Source: Roseivirga sp. UBA6061
GTDB lineage: Bacteria; Bacteroidota; Bacteroidia; Cytophagales; Cyclobacteriaceae
Direction of reading: 5' to 3'
Length of the DNA: 64,000 bases
NCBI GenBank assembly: GCA_002427745.1
Contig: DIYF01000004.1
Span: forward strand, 1-64,000
Shown here: positions 26,519-34,925 of the stretch, in pieces
Position numbering within the stretch: position 1 is the first letter of the stretch
How the letters are laid out: each line of letters opens with the position of its first letter
Notes under the pieces: generated by a model
The model's database searches: none
Told to the model about the DNA's origin: nothing
Seen by the model: the letters and a program-made list of their open reading frames with translations, nothing else
Translations under genes and position numbers: made by a program

Positions 26519-27484
26519 ATGTTCTGGTCTATAACCAAGCTTATTCAAATTCCTTCCAACACAGGTAAGATGGCCCTGATTGTACTGAACTTGTTCATTT
26601 CTGCGCAACAGGTCAATGCGCAACAGTCAGATTCATTTTTAGAGGAGGAGGTTACAAGAGCCCAAAGGCAAATGATTCAAAAACTCACCGGTGTCGAGGC
26701 TATCAGAGAAGAGGTCTATCTGAGTGCCCGCAGCACACCTGAAGAAAGAAGAGAGGTAGCCGGTTTCCTTTATCGGTCATTGGAAAAGGACGGTTTTACT
26801 GTACAGAAGCACCATTATAAAGTCTCAAACAAAATCCCTTTGCTTGATCTTTTCTTCAACCCGTTTATGGGAACAAATGTCTATACCATAGTGCCGGCTA
26901 CCGTACCGACTGACGAGTACGTTCTGCTCGGAGCACATTATGATTCGGAGCCGGGCAGTCCCGGAGCCAATGACAATGCCACCGGAGTGTCTCTGGTATA
27001 TCAGGTGGCACTGCAGTTACGCGATGCAGCCTATCGGGGTAAGCACTTCATCATCGTCTTTTTTGATCAGGAAGAAGACAATCTTGTGGGCAGTAAGGCC
27101 TTTGCCCGAAAGATAATGAAGGAAGGTAAACACATTCACTCGGCTCATACAGCAGATATGCTGGGCTGGGATGCTGATCAGGACGGAGCCATTGAGCTGG
27201 AGTACCCCACCAGGGAGTTGAAGGCTTTGTATCATCGTGCGGCTCAAGGTCTGGGGATTCCTCTGCATGAAACGCAGGTAACCTCTACTGATCATGAAGC
27301 TTTTCGGGAGCTGGGTTACCCGGCCATTGGACTGACAGAAGAGTATGTTAACGGTGATTCCACACCACATTATCACAAGGCCACGGATACCGCTGAAACG
27401 GTCGACTATATCTTTTTAATGAATGCCACGCGACTTGTCTGGTCAGCTATGGAGCAACTGGCACAAACCCCTCAAATCAACTAA
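26519..27484 (+). CDS. M28-family zinc aminopeptidase, exported
   Basis: A 321-residue protein with an N-terminal hydrophobic segment (about 18-30) and a likely cleavage near NAQQ. The M28 zinc site is visible: LLGAHYDSEPGSPGANDNATG (His and Asp ligands), FFDQEEDNLVGS (catalytic and ligand glutamates), ADMLGWD (Asp) and TSTDHEAF (final His). It should cleave N-terminal residues from peptides in the periplasm. ATG at 26519 is preferred to an upstream TTG (26480) lying in the terminator-like hairpin. A small membrane protein gene follows after 1 bp. Confidence 0.88.
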   Translation: MFWSITKLIQIPSNTGKMALIVLNLFISAQQVNAQQSDSFLEEEVTRAQRQMIQKLTGVEAIREEVYLSARSTPEERREVAGFLYRSLEKDGFTVQKHHYKVSNKIPLLDLFFNPFMGTNVYTIVPATVPTDEYVLLGAHYDSEPGSPGANDNATGVSLVYQVALQLRDAAYRGKHFIIVFFDQEEDNLVGSKAFARKIMKEGKHIHSAHTADMLGWDADQDGAIELEYPTRELKALYHRAAQGLGIPLHETQVTSTDHEAFRELGYPAIGLTEEYVNGDSTPHYHKATDTAETVDYIFLMNATRLVWSAMEQLAQTPQIN

Positions 27485-27485
27485 T

Positions 27486-27896
27486 ATGAAACGGATAGAA
27501 ATATTGAGTATGGCTTATTTGTACGTGCTGTTTATGAGCTTTCTGCCATTGCTGGTCAAAGGAATGTTGCACGTACAGGGTGGAAGTTATGTGCCCATGA
27601 TTGTCATAAACCTGTTGGGCCTGCCTATCATCTATGGTCTGTACTTTGGCAAAGCCTGGGTCACCTTCTTTATTCGTATCTGGTCGGCCTGGCTCATGTT
27701 CTATGGATTTGCCAGGGTAATACTGCATATACTGGTAGAGCTGGCCGGGCCCGGAGTAGAGGCGAATATTGCCAATCAGGTAAGCTTCGGCTACCTCTGT
27801 ATGAGCCTCCTGCATCTGGGAGTAGGCCTGGTGCTGTATCGCTATCTGTATTCTTGTGTCTGGGTGGCTGATAAAGAGCCCCGTCTCGCCATTTAG
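27486..27896 (+). CDS. Small membrane protein (about four TM)
   Basis: A 136-residue hydrophobic protein starting MKRIEILSMAYLYVLF, directly behind the M28 peptidase stop and so co-transcribed with it. Four likely TM segments: 9-25, 38-52, 57-85 and 105-128. No family motif recognised. The start at 27486 avoids overlap with the upstream gene. Confidence 0.7.
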   Translation: MKRIEILSMAYLYVLFMSFLPLLVKGMLHVQGGSYVPMIVINLLGLPIIYGLYFGKAWVTFFIRIWSAWLMFYGFARVILHILVELAGPGVEANIANQVSFGYLCMSLLHLGVGLVLYRYLYSCVWVADKEPRLAI

Positions 27897-27921
27897 ATTC
27901 TGAAAAAACAGGACTGATGCT

Positions 27922-27956
27922 AAAAAAAGAAGACAGCAACTTTCGTTACTGCCTTC
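27922..27956 (-). terminator. Terminator between convergent genes
   Basis: Stem GAAG-CAG-AAC / GTT-CTG-CTTC with two symmetric single mismatches and a TTTC loop, followed on the minus strand by seven T (27928-27922). It ends the minus-strand transcript from 28421 and may also act on the plus strand. Confidence 0.6.
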
Positions 27957-28022
27957 TTTGTAGCGGGCACATCCAAAATCGGATGGCCCGTCATCCCCGT
28001 AAAATGGTAGTTTTTCAGCCAG

Positions 28023-28421
28023 CTAGCTCTTGCCCGACAGATTCCCCTGGGCAATTCCTTTAATGAGTCCCACCAGGCCGATAATGAATAAGATGGGAGG
28101 GTAGTAATAGATATAGCCGGCCTGCCAGCCCAGCACAAACCAGACTACAGCAATGGCCATCATGGCCAAACCGCCCAGTACTCCTTTTTGTAGTCCCTTT
28201 TTCTCAGGTTCGAAGAAGCCACCGGTCTCACTGGCTTCTCTTTCTTCTGCTTCTTTTCTGTTTTTATAGTATTCAATCTGCTTTTCATCGGCCTGAAAGT
28301 CAGAGCAGGTATCTTCGAAAGTAGGTTTGGCACTTGTAAGGCTACAGACGATTCCGGTAGCCTGGTCCATTTGGCGGCTAGTACAGATTTTGCAGTAATG
28401 AAGTCTCTCTTCTAAAGTCAT
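28023..28421 (-). CDS. Small protein with Cys motif and two TM segments
   Basis: A 132-residue protein. The N-terminal soluble part carries YCKICTSRQ and two further cysteines (IVCSLTS, DTCSDFQ), suggesting a metal-binding site. A charged helix follows (EYYKNRKEAEEREA), then two hydrophobic segments near 85-100 and 105-120. Similar short proteins are widespread in Bacteroidota. Function unknown. Confidence 0.7.
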   Translation of the reverse strand: MTLEERLHYCKICTSRQMDQATGIVCSLTSAKPTFEDTCSDFQADEKQIEYYKNRKEAEEREASETGGFFEPEKKGLQKGVLGGLAMMAIAVVWFVLGWQAGYIYYYPPILFIIGLVGLIKGIAQGNLSGKS

Positions 28422-28587
28422 GGGTCGGTTGATTTAGTCCTGAAAAAATGGCAGTATCTTTTGATTTTATACTGAGTTAGCAAATCAATATGCCATTCGT
28501 TAACCCCTTGAACAAGAAGGAATAAGAATACCCGATAAACGCGGGGTTGAGGAGAATAAAGCAGGGTTCTGACCCGATAAAAAAGTA

Positions 28588-29103
28588 TTAAGGAGTACCG
28601 GAAAGCTCCTGCTGATACAGAGCATAGTTTTCCGGATCATAACACACGAAAGTTGCCTCTTCTATTATTGTGCTTTTGAAGTCCCTCACGGCCCTTACAG
28701 CGATTTTTGCGGCTTGTTCTTTTGGGAATCTGTAAATGCCCGTGCTGATATTGGGAAAAGCGATGGTTTTGCACTGATGATCCTCTGCCAGTCTGAGACT
28801 GTTAACATAGCATTGCTCCAGCTTATGGGCTTCATGTGACCTGCCGTGATTCCAGACCGGGCCCACGGTATGGATCACGTACCGGGCCTTAAGCCTGCCA
28901 CCTGTGGTGATCACTGCTTCCCCAACAGCACAGCCACCCTGTCGGTTACGAATGGCACGACAGGCCTCCAGAATCCCGGGGCCGCCAGCCCTGTGTATCG
29001 CGCCATCTACACCACCGCCTCCCAGCAGGCTGGAGTTGGCTGCATTGACAATCGCTGTAGTTTCCTGCTTTGTGATATCACCTTGTACCAGCTTGATCTT
29101 CAT
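28588..29103 (-). CDS. Macro-domain ADP-ribose hydrolase (YmdB-like)
   Basis: A single macro domain of 171 residues. [34 protein letters not shown] contains the ADP-ribose-binding loop and conserved Asn/Asp, and [16 protein letters not shown] forms the second ligand loop. The family removes acetyl from O-acetyl-ADP-ribose or ADP-ribose from proteins. No NAD-consuming toxin or sirtuin gene is adjacent, so a housekeeping role is more likely than a defence one. The gene stands alone. Confidence 0.92.
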   Translation of the reverse strand: MKIKLVQGDITKQETTAIVNAANSSLLGGGGVDGAIHRAGGPGILEACRAIRNRQGGCAVGEAVITTGGRLKARYVIHTVGPVWNHGRSHEAHKLEQCYVNSLRLAEDHQCKTIAFPNISTGIYRFPKEQAAKIAVRAVRDFKSTIIEEATFVCYDPENYALYQQELSGTP

Positions 29104-29287
29104 GACTTTATCATTTGATGGTTTAGGAGCTTTCCTTTTCTAAAATCCGAAAAAAATCAGAAAAATATGACCTGAATAAAATTTGCTGCACAATAAAAAC
29201 TAGTTCTATAGTTATTCATGTAGGCGAACTGATTTTTTTATCTTTAGTGAGCCTTACCCGATCGTTCAATCCTAAGTGTTAATCGTT

Positions 29288-32200
29288 ATGCAACCGTCTC
29301 AATTTGGCCGCTTTCTGTGCCTGCTCTTTATCCTGTTTTCCTTTGCCTGTTCTGATAACAAGAAGCAGCCTGCTGCTGAACTCGACAGACGGGCCGACCA
29401 GTCTTTTACTGAATACATTGCCGGCTATTCCAGCGGCAAGCTACCAAGCCGATCGGCCATTACAGTACAACTGGCACAAGACGTCAGCGAAGAAGTGCGA
29501 GATACGGTAGACCCTACCACGGTGCTAAGCTTCAGTCCGGGAATCAAGGGAAAGGCCCGCTGGATCACCAACCGTGTGATGGAATTTACACCAGACAGAC
29601 CCATGACCTCTGGTACAGAATACACAGGTGAACTTCAGCTCGATAAGGTACTTCCTGTAGATGAAGAGCATAAGACCTTTGCTTTCGGTTTTCAGGTGCT
29701 CAAACAGAACTATGATATTGAAATTAAGGGACTTTTGAGTGACGAGTCTGATGCTATGCGAAAACAACTGATCCGCGGAGAGTTTCATACAGCAGATTAT
29801 GCAGATAGTACCGAGGTGGTGAAGGCTCTGAGCTTTACTCAGTCAGACAGAGACCTGAAGATCAAATGGACCTTTGACCGGACCTTTGGTGTGAACCACC
29901 GCTTTACCGTTTCCGGGGTAGAGCGAAAAGAAGAGTTATCGGAAGTAGATTATAAGGTAACCGGCAGGGCTATAGGGGTATCGCGCGATCAGCGCGGAGC
30001 TGTGGAGGTACCCGCTCTGAACGATTTCAAGGTGCTGGAAACCCGGGTGGTTCGTAATGATAATCCCTATGTGCTGGTCAGCTTCTCCGACCCCCTGAAA
30101 GACAACCAGGACCTGCAGGGCTTCATTACCCTGGAAGGAGAAAACAACCTGCGCTTTGATGTGGAAGAAAATGAGGTGAAGGTCTATCTGGGAAGGAATA
30201 ACTATGGCAGCAAGCGTCTCAATGTCTATCCCGGAATTCGCAACAAGCTCGATTTCAGAATGAAGAATGGCTTTGCCAGAAATGTGAGCTTTTCTCAGAT
30301 CAAACCTGCAGTGAGGCTGGCAGGCAAAGGCACCATCCTGCCCGGTACTGACGGACTGATCTTCCCCTTCGAAGCCGTAAACCTGAATGCCGTGGATGTC
30401 ACGGTTATTAAGATTTTTGAAAAGAACGTATTCCAGTTCCTTCAGGTAAACAAGCTCAATGGAAGTGAGCAGCTGAGGAGAGTCGGCAGACCTGTTGTAA
30501 AAACCAGAGTGGCACTGGATGAATCCGGGCTCTTTGACCTCGGGCGCTGGAACCGCTTTTCGCTGGACCTCTCTGAAATTATGAACACCGAGCCCGGAGC
30601 CATTTATCAGGTAAGGCTTAGTTTCCGAAGGGCTTATTCCATGTATGGCTGTGGTGAGACGAATGATGAAGAAGTCAGCCTGACAGGGGAGATTGAGGAA
30701 GATGACTGGGCCACTTATGATGGCGGCAGCTATGGTCAGTATGACAGTTACTATGGCCGCTATTATCCGCGCAACTATCGCTACAGTGATCGTGATAACC
30801 CCTGCACTGATTCTTACTATGTCAGAAACCGGTCAGTGAGTCGCAATGTGGTAGCTTCTGACCTGGGTCTGATTGCAAAAATCGGCAACGATCGAAAAAT
30901 GACAGCTTTTGTCACCGATCTGCGTACTGCTGAACCTTTATCAGGGATCAATGTAGAGGTCTTCGACTATCAGCAGGACCTGCTGGAGACCATGGCAACA
31001 GACAGCGATGGTAAGATAGAGATAGACCTGGCCAGAAAGCCTTATCTGATGGTAGCCAATCGGGGAGCCGAGTATGGCTATCTGAAGCTCGATGATGGTT
31101 CCTCTTTGTCTATGAGTAATTTCAACGTGGCCGGAGCCCGGGTAAAAAGAGGGCTGAAAGGCTTTATCTATGGTGAGAGAGGCGTATGGCGTCCGGGAGA
31201 TGATATCTACCTCAATTTTATTCTCGAAGATAAGGACGACAATCTGCCTGCCGATCATCCGGTAGTTTTCGAACTGATCGACCCCTCCGGTTCGGTGAAA
31301 AACCGAATTGTACGTACCAGGGCCATCGGTGATTTTTACAGTTTTCCTACCAGTACCAAAGACTCCGACCCTACGGGTAACTGGCTGGCAAAAATTACAG
31401 TGGGTGGGGCTGAGTTTACCAAAAGAGTTAAAATTGAAACTGTCAAGCCGAATCGCCTGAAAATCGATCTGGATTTCGGCAGAGACAAGATTCTGGCGGG
31501 TACTTCTTCTATCAGTGGTGACCTGAATGTGCAATGGCTCAGTGGTGTGCCCGCCCGAAGCCTGAAAGCAGAATTTGATCTGTATCTGACACCAAGACGC
31601 ACCCGCTTTGAAGACTTTCCCGGCTACAGCTTTGACGATGCTGCCAAACGATTCAGCAGTCAGACGACCAGGGTGTTTTCAGGTAATGTTGATGAAAACG
31701 GTTTCGCTAAGGTAAATCTGGCTATTAACAAACAGAGAAATGCCCCAGGGGCCCTTACGGCTACCTTCAGTGGCAAAGTGTATGAGCCGGGAGGTGATTT
31801 TAGTATTGACCAGTTCAGCATCCCTTTCTTCCCCTATACTCATTACGTGGGACTGAGAAGACCTGAAGGAGACAGGAGAGGTCAGTTGCTCACAGATAAA
31901 AATCATACGATAGAAATTGTATCTGTTGACTCAGAAGGAAAACCGGTAGACCGTGACGATCTGCAATTTGAAGTGTACAAGCTGGACTGGCGCTGGTGGT
32001 GGGACCGCAGCAGAGACAATCTGGCCAACTATGTGGGCAGAAACTACAATTCGGCATACAACCGTCAAAAGGTAAAAACGGTAGGAGGCAAAGCAGAAGT
32101 GAGCGTCAGCATTCCCGATGACCGCTGGGGGCGCTACTATGTAAGAATCATGGACCTGAGCTCGGGGCACTCTTCAGGTTCTGTCATCTACTTTGACTGG

Positions 32201-34846
32201 CCGGGCTGGGCACAGGATGCCAACCGCCCGGGAGGAGCTTCCCTACTTGCTTTCTCAGCCGATAAGGAAGATTATGAAATGGGAGAAAAGGTACAGCTTC
32301 AGATTCCGGGTAGTGCCGGTGGCAGGGCGCTTGTGAGCATAGAAAACGGAAGCAAGGTTGTGGATTCGTATTGGGTGGAGACACAGGAAGGGCAGACTAC
32401 CTTCGAGTTTGATGTTACGCCAGAGATGGTACCCAACGCCTATATCCATACCACCTTGTTACAGCCTCATGCTCAGACCCGAAATGACCTGCCCATGCGA
32501 CTCTATGGTGTGGTGCCCATCAATGTGAGTGACCCGAATACGAAGCTCAATCCGGTGATCAGCACAGCAGAGGTATTTGAACCTGAATCAGAAGTGTCGG
32601 TGACGGTAAGTGAGTCTGCCGGCAAGCCCATGACCTATACCGTGGCAGTGGTAGATGAAGGCTTGCTGGACATCACCCGTTTCGGTACACCTAACCCCTG
32701 GGCTACCTTCTATGCCAGACAGGCTCTGGGCGTGAAAACCTGGGATTTGTATGATGATGTGAGCGGGGCTCTCAACGGAGATCTCTCTCGACTCCTCGCC
32801 ATTGGCGGAGATGGCAGCGCTGCCAAACCGGAAAAGGCGAAGGCAAACCGTTTCAAGCCGGTGGTCAAACACCTTGGCCCTTTCACGCTGGCGGCCGGAG
32901 AAACCGCTACACACTCTTTTGATATGCCCAACTATGTGGGGTCGGTACGTACCATGGTCATTGCCGGTGATGACGGTGCCTATGGCAGCGCTGAAAAAGC
33001 GACACCTGTCAGAAAGCCGCTGATGGTGCTGGGCACTTTGCCTCGCGTGATCGGCCCGGGTGAGAAAGTGAAACTACCGGTCAGTGTCTTTGTACTGGAT
33101 GATAAGATCAGGGATGTAAAGGTATCCGTGGCAGGAAATGAACTATTGCAAAACAGTGGCTCAGCCACCTCTGACCTTCAGTTTACAAGATTGGGAGACC
33201 AGATTGTCGATTTTGAATTCGAAGTGGCCGAACAACTGGGAGTCGGCAAAGTGCAGATTGTGGCTGAATCGGGTAACGAGCGAGCCACTTATGAAGTAGA
33301 GATTCAGGTAAGAAATCCGAATCCGCGTATGACGGATGTAGTGGCCAGGGCACTGGAGGCCGGCCAGTCCTGGCAGGAGACCTTTGATCAGGTGGGTATG
33401 GCCGGTACCAATGAGGTACAACTGGAACTTTCTGTGATTCCTCCTATCAACCTGGGTAAGCGACTGAATTACCTTATGCGTTATCCTCATGGTTGTATCG
33501 AGCAGACCACCTCTTCTGTTTTTCCTCAGCTGTTTCTGGCAGATATCATGGACCTGGAGGAAGCCAGAAAGGACATTATTGAAAAGAATATTAAGGCAGG
33601 AATTGACCGTATCAGCACTTTTCAGACAGATGAAGGAGGCTTTTCCTACTGGCCTGGTCAGAGTGATGATAACGACTGGGGTACCAATTACGGAGGTCAC
33701 TTTTTGATGGAGGCGAAAAATAAGGGGTATTCCATTCCTTCTACCTTATTCCGAAACTGGAAGTCTTATCAGTCTAAAAGAGCCCGCAGATGGAGCCGTG
33801 CTGACCGCTATAATGATGATATCGTTCAGGCCTATCGTTTGTATACTCTGGCCCTGGCGCAGAGTCCTGAGCTGGGGGCGATGAACCGACTGAGAGAAGA
33901 TGAAAAACTGTCTCTTGAAGCCAAATGGCGACTGGCCGCTGCCTATGCCATCAGTGGACGGATTAACGTAGCCAGAGAATTGGTGAACAGGGTGCCCAAG
34001 GAATCACCCCGAAAATCCAATTACTACTACTATGGCTCACGAACACGCGATAATGCCATGATTCTGGAGGCGCTGGGCCTGATGAAAATGAGAAATGAGG
34101 GGCTGACACTTTTGAGAGAGGTATCCGATCAATTGAGCGAAAGCCGTTGGATGAGTACCCAGACCACGGCTTATGCACTGCTGGGAGTGATTAAGTTCTC
34201 CGGTGTGGGAGATCAGTCTAATGGCTTGCTGGCGCGCTATGCGATTAACGGAGGAAGCGCTGAGCAGTTGGAGACAGCCAAACCCGTGAAGATAATTGAG
34301 GTGCCTGTCAGCGGTGTGGAGCAGGGGAGTATCGATGTGACCAATACCGGTGAGGGTGTGCTTTTTGTGAGGCTTATCAAGACAGGGCAGCCCTTGGGAG
34401 GAAACGAGACTCCGGCTGCCAGTGGTATGACCCTGAAGGTGCTGTATACTGACAGGAATGGCAATCCGATTGATCCGGTAAGCCTGAGTCAGGGTACCGA
34501 TTTCTTCGCTGAGATCACGGTCTACAACAATGGTACAAAAGGTACCTACCGCGATCTGGCACTGAGTCAGATCTTCCCTTCGGGTTGGGAAATCCTCAAT
34601 GAGCGACTGAATGATATTCCCGGTTCTACCAACACCAGGAATTTTGATTACAAGGATATCCGTGACGATAGAGTTTACACCTACTTCAATCTGAGAGCCA
34701 ATAAGCAAAAGGTTTTTAAAGTGGCCCTGAATGCCACCTATGCCGGCAGATACTATTTACCGGGTGTTAATGTGGAGGCTATGTATGATAATACGGTCAA
34801 TGCACGGGTTCCCGGAAAATGGGTAGAAGTAAAAAGGGTGAATTAA
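29288..34846 (+). CDS. Bacterial alpha-2-macroglobulin lipoprotein
   Basis: A 1852-residue periplasmic lipoprotein (lipobox FSFAC, Cys21 from ATG 29288; an upstream GTG at 29276 adds four residues). N-terminal MG-type beta domains are followed by the A2M middle region (GLKGFIYGERGVWRPGDDIYLNF) and the bait region. The thioester motif GCIEQ lies at about 1402-1406, followed by the alpha-helical TED domain (FQTDEGGFSYWPG). The intact Cys and Gln mean proteases can be trapped covalently. An unusual Tyr/Asp/Gly-rich insert lies near residues 475-515. The PBP1C gene follows after 79 bp, the classical pairing: A2M is thought to shield exposed peptidoglycan while PBP1C repairs it. Confidence 0.93.
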   Translation: MQPSQFGRFLCLLFILFSFACSDNKKQPAAELDRRADQSFTEYIAGYSSGKLPSRSAITVQLAQDVSEEVRDTVDPTTVLSFSPGIKGKARWITNRVMEFTPDRPMTSGTEYTGELQLDKVLPVDEEHKTFAFGFQVLKQNYDIEIKGLLSDESDAMRKQLIRGEFHTADYADSTEVVKALSFTQSDRDLKIKWTFDRTFGVNHRFTVSGVERKEELSEVDYKVTGRAIGVSRDQRGAVEVPALNDFKVLETRVVRNDNPYVLVSFSDPLKDNQDLQGFITLEGENNLRFDVEENEVKVYLGRNNYGSKRLNVYPGIRNKLDFRMKNGFARNVSFSQIKPAVRLAGKGTILPGTDGLIFPFEAVNLNAVDVTVIKIFEKNVFQFLQVNKLNGSEQLRRVGRPVVKTRVALDESGLFDLGRWNRFSLDLSEIMNTEPGAIYQVRLSFRRAYSMYGCGETNDEEVSLTGEIEEDDWATYDGGSYGQYDSYYGRYYPRNYRYSDRDNPCTDSYYVRNRSVSRNVVASDLGLIAKIGNDRKMTAFVTDLRTAEPLSGINVEVFDYQQDLLETMATDSDGKIEIDLARKPYLMVANRGAEYGYLKLDDGSSLSMSNFNVAGARVKRGLKGFIYGERGVWRPGDDIYLNFILEDKDDNLPADHPVVFELIDPSGSVKNRIVRTRAIGDFYSFPTSTKDSDPTGNWLAKITVGGAEFTKRVKIETVKPNRLKIDLDFGRDKILAGTSSISGDLNVQWLSGVPARSLKAEFDLYLTPRRTRFEDFPGYSFDDAAKRFSSQTTRVFSGNVDENGFAKVNLAINKQRNAPGALTATFSGKVYEPGGDFSIDQFSIPFFPYTHYVGLRRPEGDRRGQLLTDKNHTIEIVSVDSEGKPVDRDDLQFEVYKLDWRWWWDRSRDNLANYVGRNYNSAYNRQKVKTVGGKAEVSVSIPDDRWGRYYVRIMDLSSGHSSGSVIYFDWPGWAQDANRPGGASLLAFSADKEDYEMGEKVQLQIPGSAGGRALVSIENGSKVVDSYWVETQEGQTTFEFDVTPEMVPNAYIHTTLLQPHAQTRNDLPMRLYGVVPINVSDPNTKLNPVISTAEVFEPESEVSVTVSESAGKPMTYTVAVVDEGLLDITRFGTPNPWATFYARQALGVKTWDLYDDVSGALNGDLSRLLAIGGDGSAAKPEKAKANRFKPVVKHLGPFTLAAGETATHSFDMPNYVGSVRTMVIAGDDGAYGSAEKATPVRKPLMVLGTLPRVIGPGEKVKLPVSVFVLDDKIRDVKVSVAGNELLQNSGSATSDLQFTRLGDQIVDFEFEVAEQLGVGKVQIVAESGNERATYEVEIQVRNPNPRMTDVVARALEAGQSWQETFDQVGMAGTNEVQLELSVIPPINLGKRLNYLMRYPHGCIEQTTSSVFPQLFLADIMDLEEARKDIIEKNIKAGIDRISTFQTDEGGFSYWPGQSDDNDWGTNYGGHFLMEAKNKGYSIPSTLFRNWKSYQSKRARRWSRADRYNDDIVQAYRLYTLALAQSPELGAMNRLREDEKLSLEAKWRLAAAYAISGRINVARELVNRVPKESPRKSNYYYYGSRTRDNAMILEALGLMKMRNEGLTLLREVSDQLSESRWMSTQTTAYALLGVIKFSGVGDQSNGLLARYAINGGSAEQLETAKPVKIIEVPVSGVEQGSIDVTNTGEGVLFVRLIKTGQPLGGNETPAASGMTLKVLYTDRNGNPIDPVSLSQGTDFFAEITVYNNGTKGTYRDLALSQIFPSGWEILNERLNDIPGSTNTRNFDYKDIRDDRVYTYFNLRANKQKVFKVALNATYAGRYYLPGVNVEAMYDNTVNARVPGKWVEVKRVN

Positions 34847-34925
34847 TAAATCAAAAATCTCCCCCGGGGCCTCTGCTCAGCATGACCCTGAGGAGAGTTG
34901 AAGCCTCTTAAGCAGGGGACAGAAA

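Noticed and set aside
28588..29103. Macro-domain gene as part of an ADP-ribosylation toxin or defence system
   Set aside because: No partner toxin, NADase or sirtuin lies adjacent; neighbours are ordinary housekeeping-type genes.
33161..33700. 179-codon open frame opposite the A2M gene
   Set aside because: Covers the thioester region of a certain gene; composition is that of an antisense frame.
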